Positions 47,172-55,327 of a DNA stretch of 64,000 bases are shown here, piece after piece (the stretch's first letter is position 1; every line of letters starts with the position of its first letter). Under the pieces are notes generated by a model. It did not search any database, was not told the DNA's origin, and worked only from the letters and a program-made list of their open reading frames with translations. Location: positions 1-64,000 of the forward strand of contig CANNCP010000010.1 of assembly GCA_947503145.1 (NCBI GenBank), given 5' to 3'. The position numbers and the translations under genes were made by a program. The DNA comes from an uncultured Roseovarius sp. (lineage in GTDB: Bacteria; Pseudomonadota; Alphaproteobacteria; Rhodobacterales; Rhodobacteraceae).

Positions 47172-48626
47172 TCATATCCTCAGAAGGGTTTGCATCATCT
47201 CGTCGAGCGTCTGGATCATGCGGGCATTGGCGCTGTAGGCCTGCTCGATCAGCAGCAAACGCTGGGTTTCGGCATCAGAATCCACCCCGCCCTCCAGCAG
47301 CCTCTCATGCATCTCCGAGGTGCTGGCGCGAGCAAAGCTGGTGGCTCCGTCGACGGTCAGTTGCTGTTGGCCGAGCCGCGAGACAAAGCTGCCGGCATGT
47401 ACGGCAGCAGAACCTGCGCCACTGCCCAAATCGCCCGAACCGAGCACGCGGCGCGCCGACAGCGCTTCGGCCATGGCGTTGAGCAGACCCGCCTCGCCGG
47501 TGGGTCCCGGCACAGCCGCCCCGAAACCGTCGCGCAGGTGCCGCAGATCGCCGCCCTGTCCGGGATCCACCAACGCGTTCAGCTCGATCCGCCCGGCCAG
47601 CCCCAACTCATCCGCCACGGCAAAGACAGCCCCCGCATCGGTAAAGAGGCCCGGATCACCCACGCCCAGAGTCGCATCCACGCCGGGGTCCTGAAACCGC
47701 TCGATCAGGTCACGCGCGAGCGTATCGACCTGTGTCTGTGTGTCCACGGCCAGGGCGTCGCGCACCTCAAAGAGTGCCGACAACCTGCCACCACCGACCG
47801 GGCTGCGTGCTCCGGCTGGCGTGATCTGCTGCCCGTTCAGCACAAGGCCCGACAGCAACCCGTTGTCGAGGGTCATGTGCGGCACGATCACGTTGGTGCG
47901 GTCAAAGCTCAAGGTTGCCGGTCGTCCATCGAGCAGCACCGCACCACCGGGCGTCATCAACGCGACAATGCCGTTATCGCGCGGCACCTCGCGTACGGGA
48001 ATGTAATCCGCAATCCGGTCGATCACGATCTGGCGGTGATCTTCGAGGCTGGCCGTGTCGAGCCCGCGCAGGCGCGACGATGAAATCTGGAGGTTGAGCT
48101 CCTGCGCCTGCTCAAGTGATGCATTCACCGTGCGCACGCCAAAGGCGATCTCGCCTTCTGCAGCCTGCCGACGCGACTGGATATCGTCCGAGACCGCCTC
48201 GAACGCCGCTGCCAGCTCGAACGCGCGCAGCGATACCGCTTGCAGGCGGTTCTGGGCATCAGGGCGCGAGGCGGCGGTGATCAGACTGGCCTCAAGCGCC
48301 GCAATCCTCGCACCGAGCGATCCGGCCTGATCAGGCGTACCGAGCGCCCCCCGCACCCCGGCGATGAAATCGGCGCGCGTCTCGGCGTGGGCCAGACCGC
48401 TCTGTGCCATGCGGCGATCACCCAGCAGACCGGCATCGACATGGCGGCTGATCCCAACGACGCGCACGCCGCCACCGGCGCCATACCGGTTCGGCGTCAA
48501 CTCGATCTCACGCCGCCCGTAGCCTTCGGTATGCAGGTTGGCGAGGTTGTTCGAGACCACGTTGACCGCCCGCGCATTGGCGGTCAGTCCGCTCAGCGCA
48601 TTGCTCAGGGCGCTGGAAATGCTCAT
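47172..48626 (-). CDS. flgK: Hook-filament junction protein FlgK
   Basis: This 484-residue protein is the first hook-filament junction protein. The N-terminal ALSNALSGLTANARAVNVVSNNLANLHTEGYGRREIEL motif is the FlgK form of the rod/hook signature, and the C-terminal SDAETQRLLLIEQAYSANARMIQTLDEMMQTLL completes the D0 domain. The FlgN-like chaperone at 21800 is its expected export partner. It follows flgE after 68 bp. Confidence 0.95.
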   Translation of the reverse strand: MSISSALSNALSGLTANARAVNVVSNNLANLHTEGYGRREIELTPNRYGAGGGVRVVGISRHVDAGLLGDRRMAQSGLAHAETRADFIAGVRGALGTPDQAGSLGARIAALEASLITAASRPDAQNRLQAVSLRAFELAAAFEAVSDDIQSRRQAAEGEIAFGVRTVNASLEQAQELNLQISSSRLRGLDTASLEDHRQIVIDRIADYIPVREVPRDNGIVALMTPGGAVLLDGRPATLSFDRTNVIVPHMTLDNGLLSGLVLNGQQITPAGARSPVGGGRLSALFEVRDALAVDTQTQVDTLARDLIERFQDPGVDATLGVGDPGLFTDAGAVFAVADELGLAGRIELNALVDPGQGGDLRHLRDGFGAAVPGPTGEAGLLNAMAEALSARRVLGSGDLGSGAGSAAVHAGSFVSRLGQQQLTVDGATSFARASTSEMHERLLEGGVDSDAETQRLLLIEQAYSANARMIQTLDEMMQTLLRI

Positions 48627-48694
48627 GCCTTCGTCCTTTCGGTAAATGGGGCAGGCGAACGGTGCGCGCCTGTGGTTTCAGGCACGACCGAGCC

Positions 48695-49999
48695 CTAGCG
48701 TTTGATGTTCGTAGTTTCCTGAAGCATCTCATCCACGGTCTGGATCACCTTGGCATTCGACGAATAGGCGCGCTGGGTCTGGATCATGTCGGTCAACTCA
48801 CCAGCCACATCGGTGGCGCTTTCCTCGCGGGCGAAGGACACGACACCGCCCGTCGGTCCGTCACCGGCATCCCAGAGAAAGAACCGTCCACTCTCGGGCG
48901 AGGGCAGGAAGGTCTGCTGATCAAGCGAGACCATGCCATTGAGGTTCGGCACATCAACCAGCGGCACCTGATAGACGATCCGTGTGATCCCGGTGTCGAA
49001 AGAGGCGTGCACGAACCCGTTCTCGTCGACCTCTGCCGAGATCATGTTGCCCACAGGCGTGCCGTCCTTGGTAATGGATAACGGTGCAAAGCTGTCGGAG
49101 AGCTGGGTCATGCCATCCGGAGCTCCGAGACGGCCGATATTTACCTCCATCGGGCCGCCCGCGACATTGACGATGACGCTGCCATTCGCCCCATCGTAGG
49201 CCCCGCCAACCCCACCGACCACCACGCTCAGCAATGTGCCGCCCGCTGTGCGCGAATCATCGAACTGCAACGTGTATTCGCCGATCAGTGCGTTGCCCTG
49301 CGCCGAATCCATCAGCGTCATGGTCCACTCATTGGAACTGCCTGCGCCCGGGATCGTCGGGGTGAACTCGATCCTGACGGTCTCGGGCTTGCCCAGATTG
49401 TCAAAATATTCCACCGACAGTCCCTCTGGCACACCATCAGCCGTTGCAGCAGTACCCGTCGCGGGCAGGTTCAGCCCCAGGTTCAGTTTCGTCGTCGGCT
49501 CTCCGATCATCTGGTTCAAGTTGATCTGCACCGGCTTCAGCCCATCGCTGGTGTCGCGCGGGAATTCCGGCACGGTGCCATCCGGGTTGGCAGGCCAGCC
49601 CAGCAGAACCAGGCCCGATTCGGTACGCAGGATACCGTTCGAATCAGTGCGAAACGATCCCGTCGTGGTCAGCAACATCTGGCTTTCGCCATTGCCAGCC
49701 TCAACCTCGGCAGCGCGGGCCACGGGCAGCATACCCCGCCCGCGCACCGCCAGATCGGTTGCGTTCGATGTTGTGGCCAACGATCCGCCCTGATCGATCA
49801 GGCGATGGGTTGAAGATCGCACTCCTCCGGCAGAATAACGGCCACTGCCGCCACCGATCACCATAGATTGAAAATCGGCCTCGACACGTTTGTAGCCGTA
49901 GGTGGCGGAGTTAGCGATGTTGTCGGAAATCGCCGCCAGACGGGTGGCATTCGCGCCCAGCGCGGCCACCCCGGCATTCAACGAAGATGAGAGTGTCAT
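48695..49999 (-). CDS. flgE: Flagellar hook protein FlgE
   Basis: This 434-residue protein polymerises into the hook. The N-terminal SSLNAGVAALGANATRLAAISDNIANSATYGYKR and the C-terminal EESATDVAGELTDMIQTQRAYSSNAKVIQTVDEMLQETTNIKR form the D0 helices. A central FlgE D1/D2 region lies between. It starts the flgE-flgK-flgL-flgI operon, with a CtrA-like site 58 bp upstream. Confidence 0.95.
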   Translation of the reverse strand: MTLSSSLNAGVAALGANATRLAAISDNIANSATYGYKRVEADFQSMVIGGGSGRYSAGGVRSSTHRLIDQGGSLATTSNATDLAVRGRGMLPVARAAEVEAGNGESQMLLTTTGSFRTDSNGILRTESGLVLLGWPANPDGTVPEFPRDTSDGLKPVQINLNQMIGEPTTKLNLGLNLPATGTAATADGVPEGLSVEYFDNLGKPETVRIEFTPTIPGAGSSNEWTMTLMDSAQGNALIGEYTLQFDDSRTAGGTLLSVVVGGVGGAYDGANGSVIVNVAGGPMEVNIGRLGAPDGMTQLSDSFAPLSITKDGTPVGNMISAEVDENGFVHASFDTGITRIVYQVPLVDVPNLNGMVSLDQQTFLPSPESGRFFLWDAGDGPTGGVVSFAREESATDVAGELTDMIQTQRAYSSNAKVIQTVDEMLQETTNIKR

Positions 50000-50057
50000 G
50001 AATACGCCTTTCTACTGCATCGACTGGTCTTGACCCTGAGGAATACGGCAGATGCGC

Positions 50058-50072
50058 TTAACAGCCCGCTAA
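50058..50072. promoter_or_regulatory. CtrA-box-like site upstream of flgE
   Basis: TTAA-N7-CTAA on the plus strand (TTAG-N7-TTAA on the coding strand) has one exact half and one mismatch. It lies 58 bp upstream of the flgE start in the 115-bp gap after motB. Confidence 0.55.
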
Positions 50073-50114
50073 CAGATAAAATGCGTCCTACTCGGTGGTG
50101 GCCCTTCCCAGGCG

Positions 50115-50954
50115 TCAGATATCAGATCGCAAGAAAATCACCTCGATCCGGTCGTTCCGCACTGCCATCGGGTCCGGGGCCGCCAGTTCGCGATCGCCAT
50201 GACCAGTGACCCGGTTCATGCGCGCAGGGGTCAGCCCGGCCGTTTCCAGCATTTGGCGCACCACATCGGCGCGCGCGGTCGTGACATCCCAGACAGGTTT
50301 CTCGCGCAGGACGATGGCCGGGGCCGCCATGTGCCCCTCGACCGCCACCGAATTGGACACCAGCCCGCCCAATTCCGCCAACAGCTCTGCGAGATCCTGC
50401 ATGACCGGCATCGGCGTCGCATTGCCCGCCTCAAAGAGCGGTGCGCCATCCACCGAAAACAGTTCGACCACCAGCCCTTCATCGGTCACGCGGGTGATGA
50501 TATGCCGTTGAAGCTTGCGCGATGCCCTGCTTTCACCGTTCGTGCCCTGCAGCAGCGTATCAAAGATTTTCTTGATCTCCTGCAGTTCCTCGGCGGCATT
50601 TCGATCGACACCGGTTTCGCCACGAGACCTGTTGGAATCCGCCGGGCGATGCCGAGTTGCTCCCGTGCCGTTCCTGGGCAGCACATCCTCGGAAAAAACG
50701 CTCTCTCCGCCGAAATCGCCATCGCCACCACCCGAGACATGGCTGATCGGGATCGTCGGGCTGAAGTAATCCGCCAGCCCCCTGCGTTGCTTTTCGGTTG
50801 TTGCGTTCAGCAGCCACATCAACAGGAAAAAAGCCATCATCGCCGTGACGAAATCCGCATACGCGACTTTCCACGCACCGCCATGATGCACGGCGCGCTT
50901 GATGACTTTCTTTCTCTTGATGATGATTGGCTGCGCATTGCTTTGCGCACTCAT
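50115..50954 (-). CDS. motB: Flagellar stator protein MotB
   Basis: This 279-residue protein anchors the stator to peptidoglycan. The N-terminal GGAWKVAYADFVTAMMAFFLLMWLL segment holds the proton-carrying Asp (D34 in this numbering). A long linker (about 80-150) precedes the C-terminal OmpA-like domain with VEGHMAA, RADVVRQMLETAGLTPARM and NDRIEVIFL. A start at 50963 adds three residues. It is separated from motA by over 10 kb. A CtrA-like site lies 46 bp upstream. Confidence 0.95.
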   Translation of the reverse strand: MSAQSNAQPIIIKRKKVIKRAVHHGGAWKVAYADFVTAMMAFFLLMWLLNATTEKQRRGLADYFSPTIPISHVSGGGDGDFGGESVFSEDVLPRNGTGATRHRPADSNRSRGETGVDRNAAEELQEIKKIFDTLLQGTNGESRASRKLQRHIITRVTDEGLVVELFSVDGAPLFEAGNATPMPVMQDLAELLAELGGLVSNSVAVEGHMAAPAIVLREKPVWDVTTARADVVRQMLETAGLTPARMNRVTGHGDRELAAPDPMAVRNDRIEVIFLRSDI

Positions 50955-51000
50955 CTCCACCACCTTAATCTCACCCAGGGGTAGTGTTACAGTGCGCGCC

Positions 51001-51015
51001 TCAACGGAACATTAA
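51001..51015. promoter_or_regulatory. CtrA-box-like site upstream of motB
   Basis: TCAA-N7-TTAA on the plus strand (TTAA-N7-TTGA on the coding strand) has one exact half and one mismatch. It lies 46 bp upstream of the motB start. Its form is the same as the site upstream of flgB. Confidence 0.5.
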
Positions 51016-51223
51016 CGTTTCAATTTGTAGAGGCTTTGGTGGACAACCGCACCGTAGGCATCGGGGTCAAGCCTGAATTGCCCATGAGGCAATGCGCTTA
51101 TCCCGCTGAGAAAACAGGTGTTTTAGACTTTTTTCAAGCGGAGTCCCTGAAGTAAAGTGCAGCGTCCGGCAAGGCCGAAACTCACCGAAACCCGGCCCGC
51201 CACATATTCGGGCGCGGTGTCCC

Positions 51224-52861
51224 CTACTGCCCCGCCAAGAGCCCCATCAGTGTCACGCCCGACACATAGCCGGTGATCGGCAGATCCCGGGTGTTTTGAT
51301 ACCAGCGCAGTGCATCGCGGGTCTGGGCGTCGAACTGGCCATCGACGGGACCGGGCTGCGCGCCGACCTGTTTCAGCCGCTGCTCGATCATCAGCCGCAT
51401 CACGCGCGATGTCACCGCGTTCCGCTCTTCGGCGGCGGCCTGTGCAACGACTTCCTGCGGCGCTTCGGCGCCTTCCAGCTCGTTCAGGCGGGCGCGGGCG
51501 CGGCGCGCGAACTGGCCATCGGGGTATGTAGCCAGAAAGGCACGGTAGTGATCAGGCGTATCGCCCGCCTTGGCCGCCTGCCAGGCCTGCCGTTCGGCGC
51601 GCTCTGCCTCACTCTGGCGGGCTTCTTCGATCTGGTTCAGCTCTGTCCGGGCCTCTTCGGAAAACAGCCCTTGCGGATAGCGGTTGAGATAGGCGCGCAG
51701 CCCGTCCTCGTTGCCATCCTTGCCGACCTGCCGCCAATAGGCACGATCCCTGCGCTCTTGCAGCTTCTTCTCTTCTTGTGCCGCTGCGTCCAACGCCGCC
51801 TGTTTTTCACGCGCCTGTTCGCGCAGCCTGAAGAGCTGATTGCCCGTCAGATAGCTTGTCTCTTCAAAACCGGTGTCGCGCTGCCATGCGGCAATCGCGG
51901 CGCGGCTGCCGCGCCCCAACAGCCCGTCGATGCCGTGGCTGTAAAACCCAAGCAGTTTCAAATCACGCTGAATGTCCTTCCTGGCGGTAACGCTAAGGTT
52001 CAGCTTGCCCTCGGCCTCGCGCGCCAACCGCTCTGGCTCGCCTTGTAGAAAGGTGATGCGCTCTTCGGCAACCGCCCGGTTGGCCGCCTCGGGATAGGCC
52101 TTGAGATAGAGGCGATACCCCTCGACCGTGTCCACATCACGAATCGCCTGCCAATACCCGGCCTGCATCATCTGCGCGGCGTCCGCACCTTCGGTCTCGC
52201 CCATGAAACCCATGCTGGACGAGATGAACCCGGCCACCTCGACGCCGCCGGGGGCGGCCTTGTCGATATCGGCAAAGCTGGCATTGGGATCCAGCAATCC
52301 GTCTCGCAATACCCGCGCCAGCGCGCGTGCCTCGCCGGTTACATAGGTCACGCCGCCCACTGACGTGATCTCTCCCAATCCGGGGAACAGGCCGGTGCCC
52401 ATCTTCGGGCTGTTGCCCCCGGGCACCAGCATGACGACGCCCCGGCCCGATCTTTCGGCCATGTCCGACAGCGCCGTGACCGACAGGCCGCTGGCACCGA
52501 TGCTGATGCTGGACGCACCCACCGAATCGTTGGACAGTGCCCAACTGTCACGGGCGTTCTGCGCAAACGGGCCGTAGACGATGATCAGCAGACGGTCGAT
52601 CTTGCCGGTCGCCAACAGTCCTTCGACCTCCTGCGCGGCAGCACGCATCGACGCGGCATCGCGGCGGCGTGGTTCGATCACACGAAATCCCGCCTCGTTC
52701 AGCTGGGTGGTAAAGGCAGTCGATGGCGTGTTGGCCTGGCTCTGCAAAAAAGGCAATTGCCCGCGGTCACCGTACACCAGCGCGACATTGTCCGCCGCCG
52801 CCATGCCCGCACATGTCAGCATCAGGGCGAGCGCGACCCAGACCTTCCCAAAGATCCGCAT
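51224..52861 (-). CDS. Exported protein with degenerate caspase-like region and two peptidoglycan-binding repeats
   Basis: This 545-residue protein has a signal peptide (about 1-23, ending MAAA before DNVALV). Residues about 24-190 follow a caspase-like (C14) layout: NVALVYGDRG, DRLLIIVYGPFAQNARDSWALSND, GVVMLVPGGN. The catalytic His and Cys positions appear replaced (YGPF where SGHG is expected, and MLVPGG where a DAC is expected), so protease activity is unlikely. A first peptidoglycan-binding repeat is at about 295-350 (DIQRDLKLLGFYSHGIDGLLGRGSRAAIAAWQ), a charged helical middle holds two YLNRYPQG and FLATYPDG repeats, and a second peptidoglycan-binding repeat ends the protein (IEQRLKQVGAQPGPVDGQFDAQTRDALRWYQ). 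The frame from 52891 is longer, but ATG at 52861 starts the signal peptide. Function is unknown. Confidence 0.65.
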   Translation of the reverse strand: MRIFGKVWVALALMLTCAGMAAADNVALVYGDRGQLPFLQSQANTPSTAFTTQLNEAGFRVIEPRRRDAASMRAAAQEVEGLLATGKIDRLLIIVYGPFAQNARDSWALSNDSVGASSISIGASGLSVTALSDMAERSGRGVVMLVPGGNSPKMGTGLFPGLGEITSVGGVTYVTGEARALARVLRDGLLDPNASFADIDKAAPGGVEVAGFISSSMGFMGETEGADAAQMMQAGYWQAIRDVDTVEGYRLYLKAYPEAANRAVAEERITFLQGEPERLAREAEGKLNLSVTARKDIQRDLKLLGFYSHGIDGLLGRGSRAAIAAWQRDTGFEETSYLTGNQLFRLREQAREKQAALDAAAQEEKKLQERRDRAYWRQVGKDGNEDGLRAYLNRYPQGLFSEEARTELNQIEEARQSEAERAERQAWQAAKAGDTPDHYRAFLATYPDGQFARRARARLNELEGAEAPQEVVAQAAAEERNAVTSRVMRLMIEQRLKQVGAQPGPVDGQFDAQTRDALRWYQNTRDLPITGYVSGVTLMGLLAGQ

Positions 52862-52887
52862 TGCACATCCTCTCTTCAGATCATCGT

Positions 52888-54108
52888 TCAATCGTAACTG
52901 CGTCGATCCTCTATCACTTTCCCATCATTGGGAAGCGCGCCTTTGGAAACAATTTCGATCCGGCCCTTCAGCTTGAGCGTATCCGCGACAGAGCGGCGGT
53001 AACGGGCCTCATCGCCGCCTTCCGCCTCGATCTGGACGGTCATCACATCCTTCTCGGCCTCGCGGCTGGCGATGACCCGGACGCGGCCAATCTCGGCGTG
53101 GCGCGACACCAGTTCAGCCACCTGCTCGGGGCGCACGAACATGCCTTTGATCTTGGTCGTCTGGTCGGCCCGGCCCATCCACCCCTTGATCCGGGTATTC
53201 GTTCTGCCACAAGAGCTTGTCCCATCAATCGCCGCGCTCAGGTCGCCCGTGGCAAATCGGATCAGCGGATAGTCCGGGTTGAGCGTGGTCACGACCACTT
53301 CGCCCACATCGCCGGGGGCAACAGGATCACCGGTGCCGGGTGTGACGATCTCGACCACCACGCCCTCATCCACGATCAGACCCTCCATCGCGTCGCTTTC
53401 ATAGGCGATGTTTCCCAGATCCGCGGTGGCATAACATTCCCGGCACACGATACCTCTATCGGCATATTCCTGCCGCAAAGAGGGAAACAATGCGCCCCCC
53501 CCGACAGCCGCCCGGGTGATTTTCAGCGACAATCCCATCTCGTCCGCCTTGTCGAGGATGATTTTCAGATAGTCGGGCGTGCCGGCATAGGCGGTCACGC
53601 CGATATCATGCGCGGCCCGCGCCTGCAGTTCGGTCTGGCCGGTCCCCGCAGGTAACACGGCGGCCCCCACAGCGCGCGCGCCATTCTCGAAAATCATGCC
53701 CGCCGGCGTCAGGTGGTAGCCAAAGCAGTTCTGCACGATGTCGCCCTTGCCGATGCCGCAAGCCGCCAGAAACCGGCCCATGCGCCACCAGTCATGATCA
53801 GTGCCGCCCGGCTCGTAAATCGGCCCCGGAGACTGGAATACATGCGAAAACGCATACGGTGCCCGTGTCGTCAGTCCGCCAAAAGGCGCATGTGTCCCCT
53901 GCGCCCGGCCCAGATCGGATTTGCGCAGCACCGGCAGGCGCGCCAGATCCTGGATACGCGTGACACTGGCCGCGTCGATCCCGGCCAAATGATCGGCATA
54001 GCCCGGCAGCGCCTGCGCCCGCGCCACCTGTCGCGGCAGATCGCGCGCCAGCGCCTCGGCACGGGCTTTGGGGCTGCGCGTCTCCAACTCATCAAAATAC
54101 TGCGACAT
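52888..54108 (-). CDS. PaaK-like phenylacetate-type CoA ligase
   Basis: This 406-residue AMP-forming ligase would activate an aromatic or similar acid to its CoA thioester. Family features are LPVLRKSDLGRAQ, HVFQSPGPIYEPGGTDHDWWRMGRFLAACG, AGTPDYLKIILDKADEMG, VGGGALFPSLRQEYADRG and CYATADLG, plus a PaaK-type C-terminal domain with ATTKIKG-like QTTKIKGMFVRPEQVAELVSRH. It lacks the canonical long Ser/Thr/Gly P-loop, as some short PaaK members do. It is the downstream member of the liv cluster, 278 bp after livF. The true substrate is not defined. Confidence 0.82.
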   Translation of the reverse strand: MSQYFDELETRSPKARAEALARDLPRQVARAQALPGYADHLAGIDAASVTRIQDLARLPVLRKSDLGRAQGTHAPFGGLTTRAPYAFSHVFQSPGPIYEPGGTDHDWWRMGRFLAACGIGKGDIVQNCFGYHLTPAGMIFENGARAVGAAVLPAGTGQTELQARAAHDIGVTAYAGTPDYLKIILDKADEMGLSLKITRAAVGGGALFPSLRQEYADRGIVCRECYATADLGNIAYESDAMEGLIVDEGVVVEIVTPGTGDPVAPGDVGEVVVTTLNPDYPLIRFATGDLSAAIDGTSSCGRTNTRIKGWMGRADQTTKIKGMFVRPEQVAELVSRHAEIGRVRVIASREAEKDVMTVQIEAEGGDEARYRRSVADTLKLKGRIEIVSKGALPNDGKVIEDRRSYD

Positions 54109-54376
54109 GATACTTTCCTCTCACCCGCCGCGCACCTGCGACAGCCTGACCAATTGATCCAAACGTCCCTGAAACGCACAATTCGGTATTCCTTCGTAAG
54201 CAGCAGAAGCCTGATTGCGACCCGACATGCCTCTTGCCAGCGTGCTCGGCTAACTGAAGGTGATCCTCGGCAAGGCCCTCGACCTGATCGAAGAATTGCG
54301 CGTAGAGCTGCTCGAACATTGAACGCGCCCGCCTCATCCCTGCGCGGCTTTCGTCATCTGTACTGCTGTAGGTCAT
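54092..54376 (-). CDS. Doubtful small gene after livF
   Basis: A 94-codon frame opens 10 bp after the livF stop. Its first 45 codons have the G/C-rich third positions of the neighbours (MFEQLYAQFFDQVEGLAEDHLQ), but the rest does not, and the end runs 17 bases into the paaK-like start. It may be a decayed or truncated gene or no gene at all. I recognise no family. Confidence 0.2.
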   Translation of the reverse strand: MTYSSTDDESRAGMRRARSMFEQLYAQFFDQVEGLAEDHLQLAEHAGKRHVGSQSGFCCLRRNTELCVSGTFGSIGQAVAGARRVRGKYHVAVF

Positions 54377-54386
54377 CCGGCCGGAC

Positions 54387-55211
54387 TCAGCTCAGCCACC
54401 GCTTGCGGCGGCGATAGCTGCGCACATCACGAAAGGATTTGCGCCCTTCATCCGACATCCCGAGATAGAATTCCTTCACATCCGGATTCTCCCGCAGGCT
54501 CTGCGCCGGGCCATCCATCACCACGCGCCCCGATTCCAGGATATAGCCGTAATGGGCAAAGCGCAGCGCGACATTGGTATTCTGTTCCGCCAAAAGAAAG
54601 GTTGCGCCCTCCTTCTCGTTGAGCGATTTCACGATGTTGAAAATCTCTTCCACCAGTTGCGGGGCCAGCCCCATGCTCGGCTCGTCCAGAAGAATGGTCT
54701 CGGGGCGTGACATCAGCGCGCGGCCGATCGCCACCATCTGCTGTTCCCCGCCCGAGGTATAGCCCGCCTGACTACGGCGCCGCTCCTTGAGCCGCGGAAA
54801 ATAGCTGTAAACCAGTTGCAGGTCGGCATCTATATCCCCACGCGACGCCTTGCGCGTGTAGGCCCCGGTCAGCAGGTTTTCCTCGACTGTCAGATGTTCA
54901 AAGCAATGACGCCCCTCCATCACCTGGATAACGCCCTTCTTGACCAGATCGGATGGCGCCAGGTCCTGAATACGCTCGCCGCGATAGCTGATGCTGCCCT
55001 TGGTCACCTCGCCGCGCTCCGACCGCAGCAGGTTCGAGATCGACTTGAGCGTGGTGGTCTTGCCCGCTCCGTTACCACCCAGCAGCGCGGTGATCCCGCC
55101 CTTGGGAACGTTGAGACTGACACCCTTGAGCACCAGAATGACGTGATTGTAGATCACCTCGATATTGTTGACCTCAAGGAGGTTTTCCTCAGTCGGCGCT
55201 GCATCCAGCAT
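54387..55211 (-). CDS. livF: Branched-chain-type ABC transporter ATPase LivF
   Basis: This 274-residue ATPase energises import. Walker A is LLGGNGAGKTTTLKSI, the signature is YTSGGEQQMVAIGRALMS, Walker B is TILLDEPSMGLAP, and the switch His region is LLAEQNTNVALRFAHYGYILESG. The LivF subtype is supported by VIQVMEGRHCFEHLTVEENLLTGA. Two ATG codons compete: 55226 and 55211. The second is preferred because a GGAGGG ribosome site lies 7 bases before it and overlaps the first ATG. It follows the binding-protein gene, separated by a terminator-like hairpin. Confidence 0.93.
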   Translation of the reverse strand: MLDAAPTEENLLEVNNIEVIYNHVILVLKGVSLNVPKGGITALLGGNGAGKTTTLKSISNLLRSERGEVTKGSISYRGERIQDLAPSDLVKKGVIQVMEGRHCFEHLTVEENLLTGAYTRKASRGDIDADLQLVYSYFPRLKERRRSQAGYTSGGEQQMVAIGRALMSRPETILLDEPSMGLAPQLVEEIFNIVKSLNEKEGATFLLAEQNTNVALRFAHYGYILESGRVVMDGPAQSLRENPDVKEFYLGMSDEGRKSFRDVRSYRRRKRWLS

Positions 55212-55281
55212 CTCGATTCCCTCCATGGCAGGGCCGCCACTTCAGACGTGAACCCCTGCTTTCATCGTTCCTGAAATACGC

Positions 55282-55317
55282 AAAAATCCCCCGGCCGCCG
55301 CGATTGCCGCGGCCGGG
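55282..55317 (-). terminator. Terminator or attenuator between binding-protein gene and livF
   Basis: On the minus strand a GC-rich stem with a short bulge (about 55288-55317) runs into a T stretch (55286-55282). It lies just after the periplasmic binding-protein stop. Partial readthrough would give more binding protein than ATPase, a common arrangement for ABC importers. Confidence 0.65.
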
Positions 55318-55327
55318 AAAGCGACGC

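Noticed and set aside
46338..48083. 581-codon plus-strand open frame across flgL and flgK
   Set aside because: It spans two real minus-strand genes in antisense and shows no domain, so it is not a gene.
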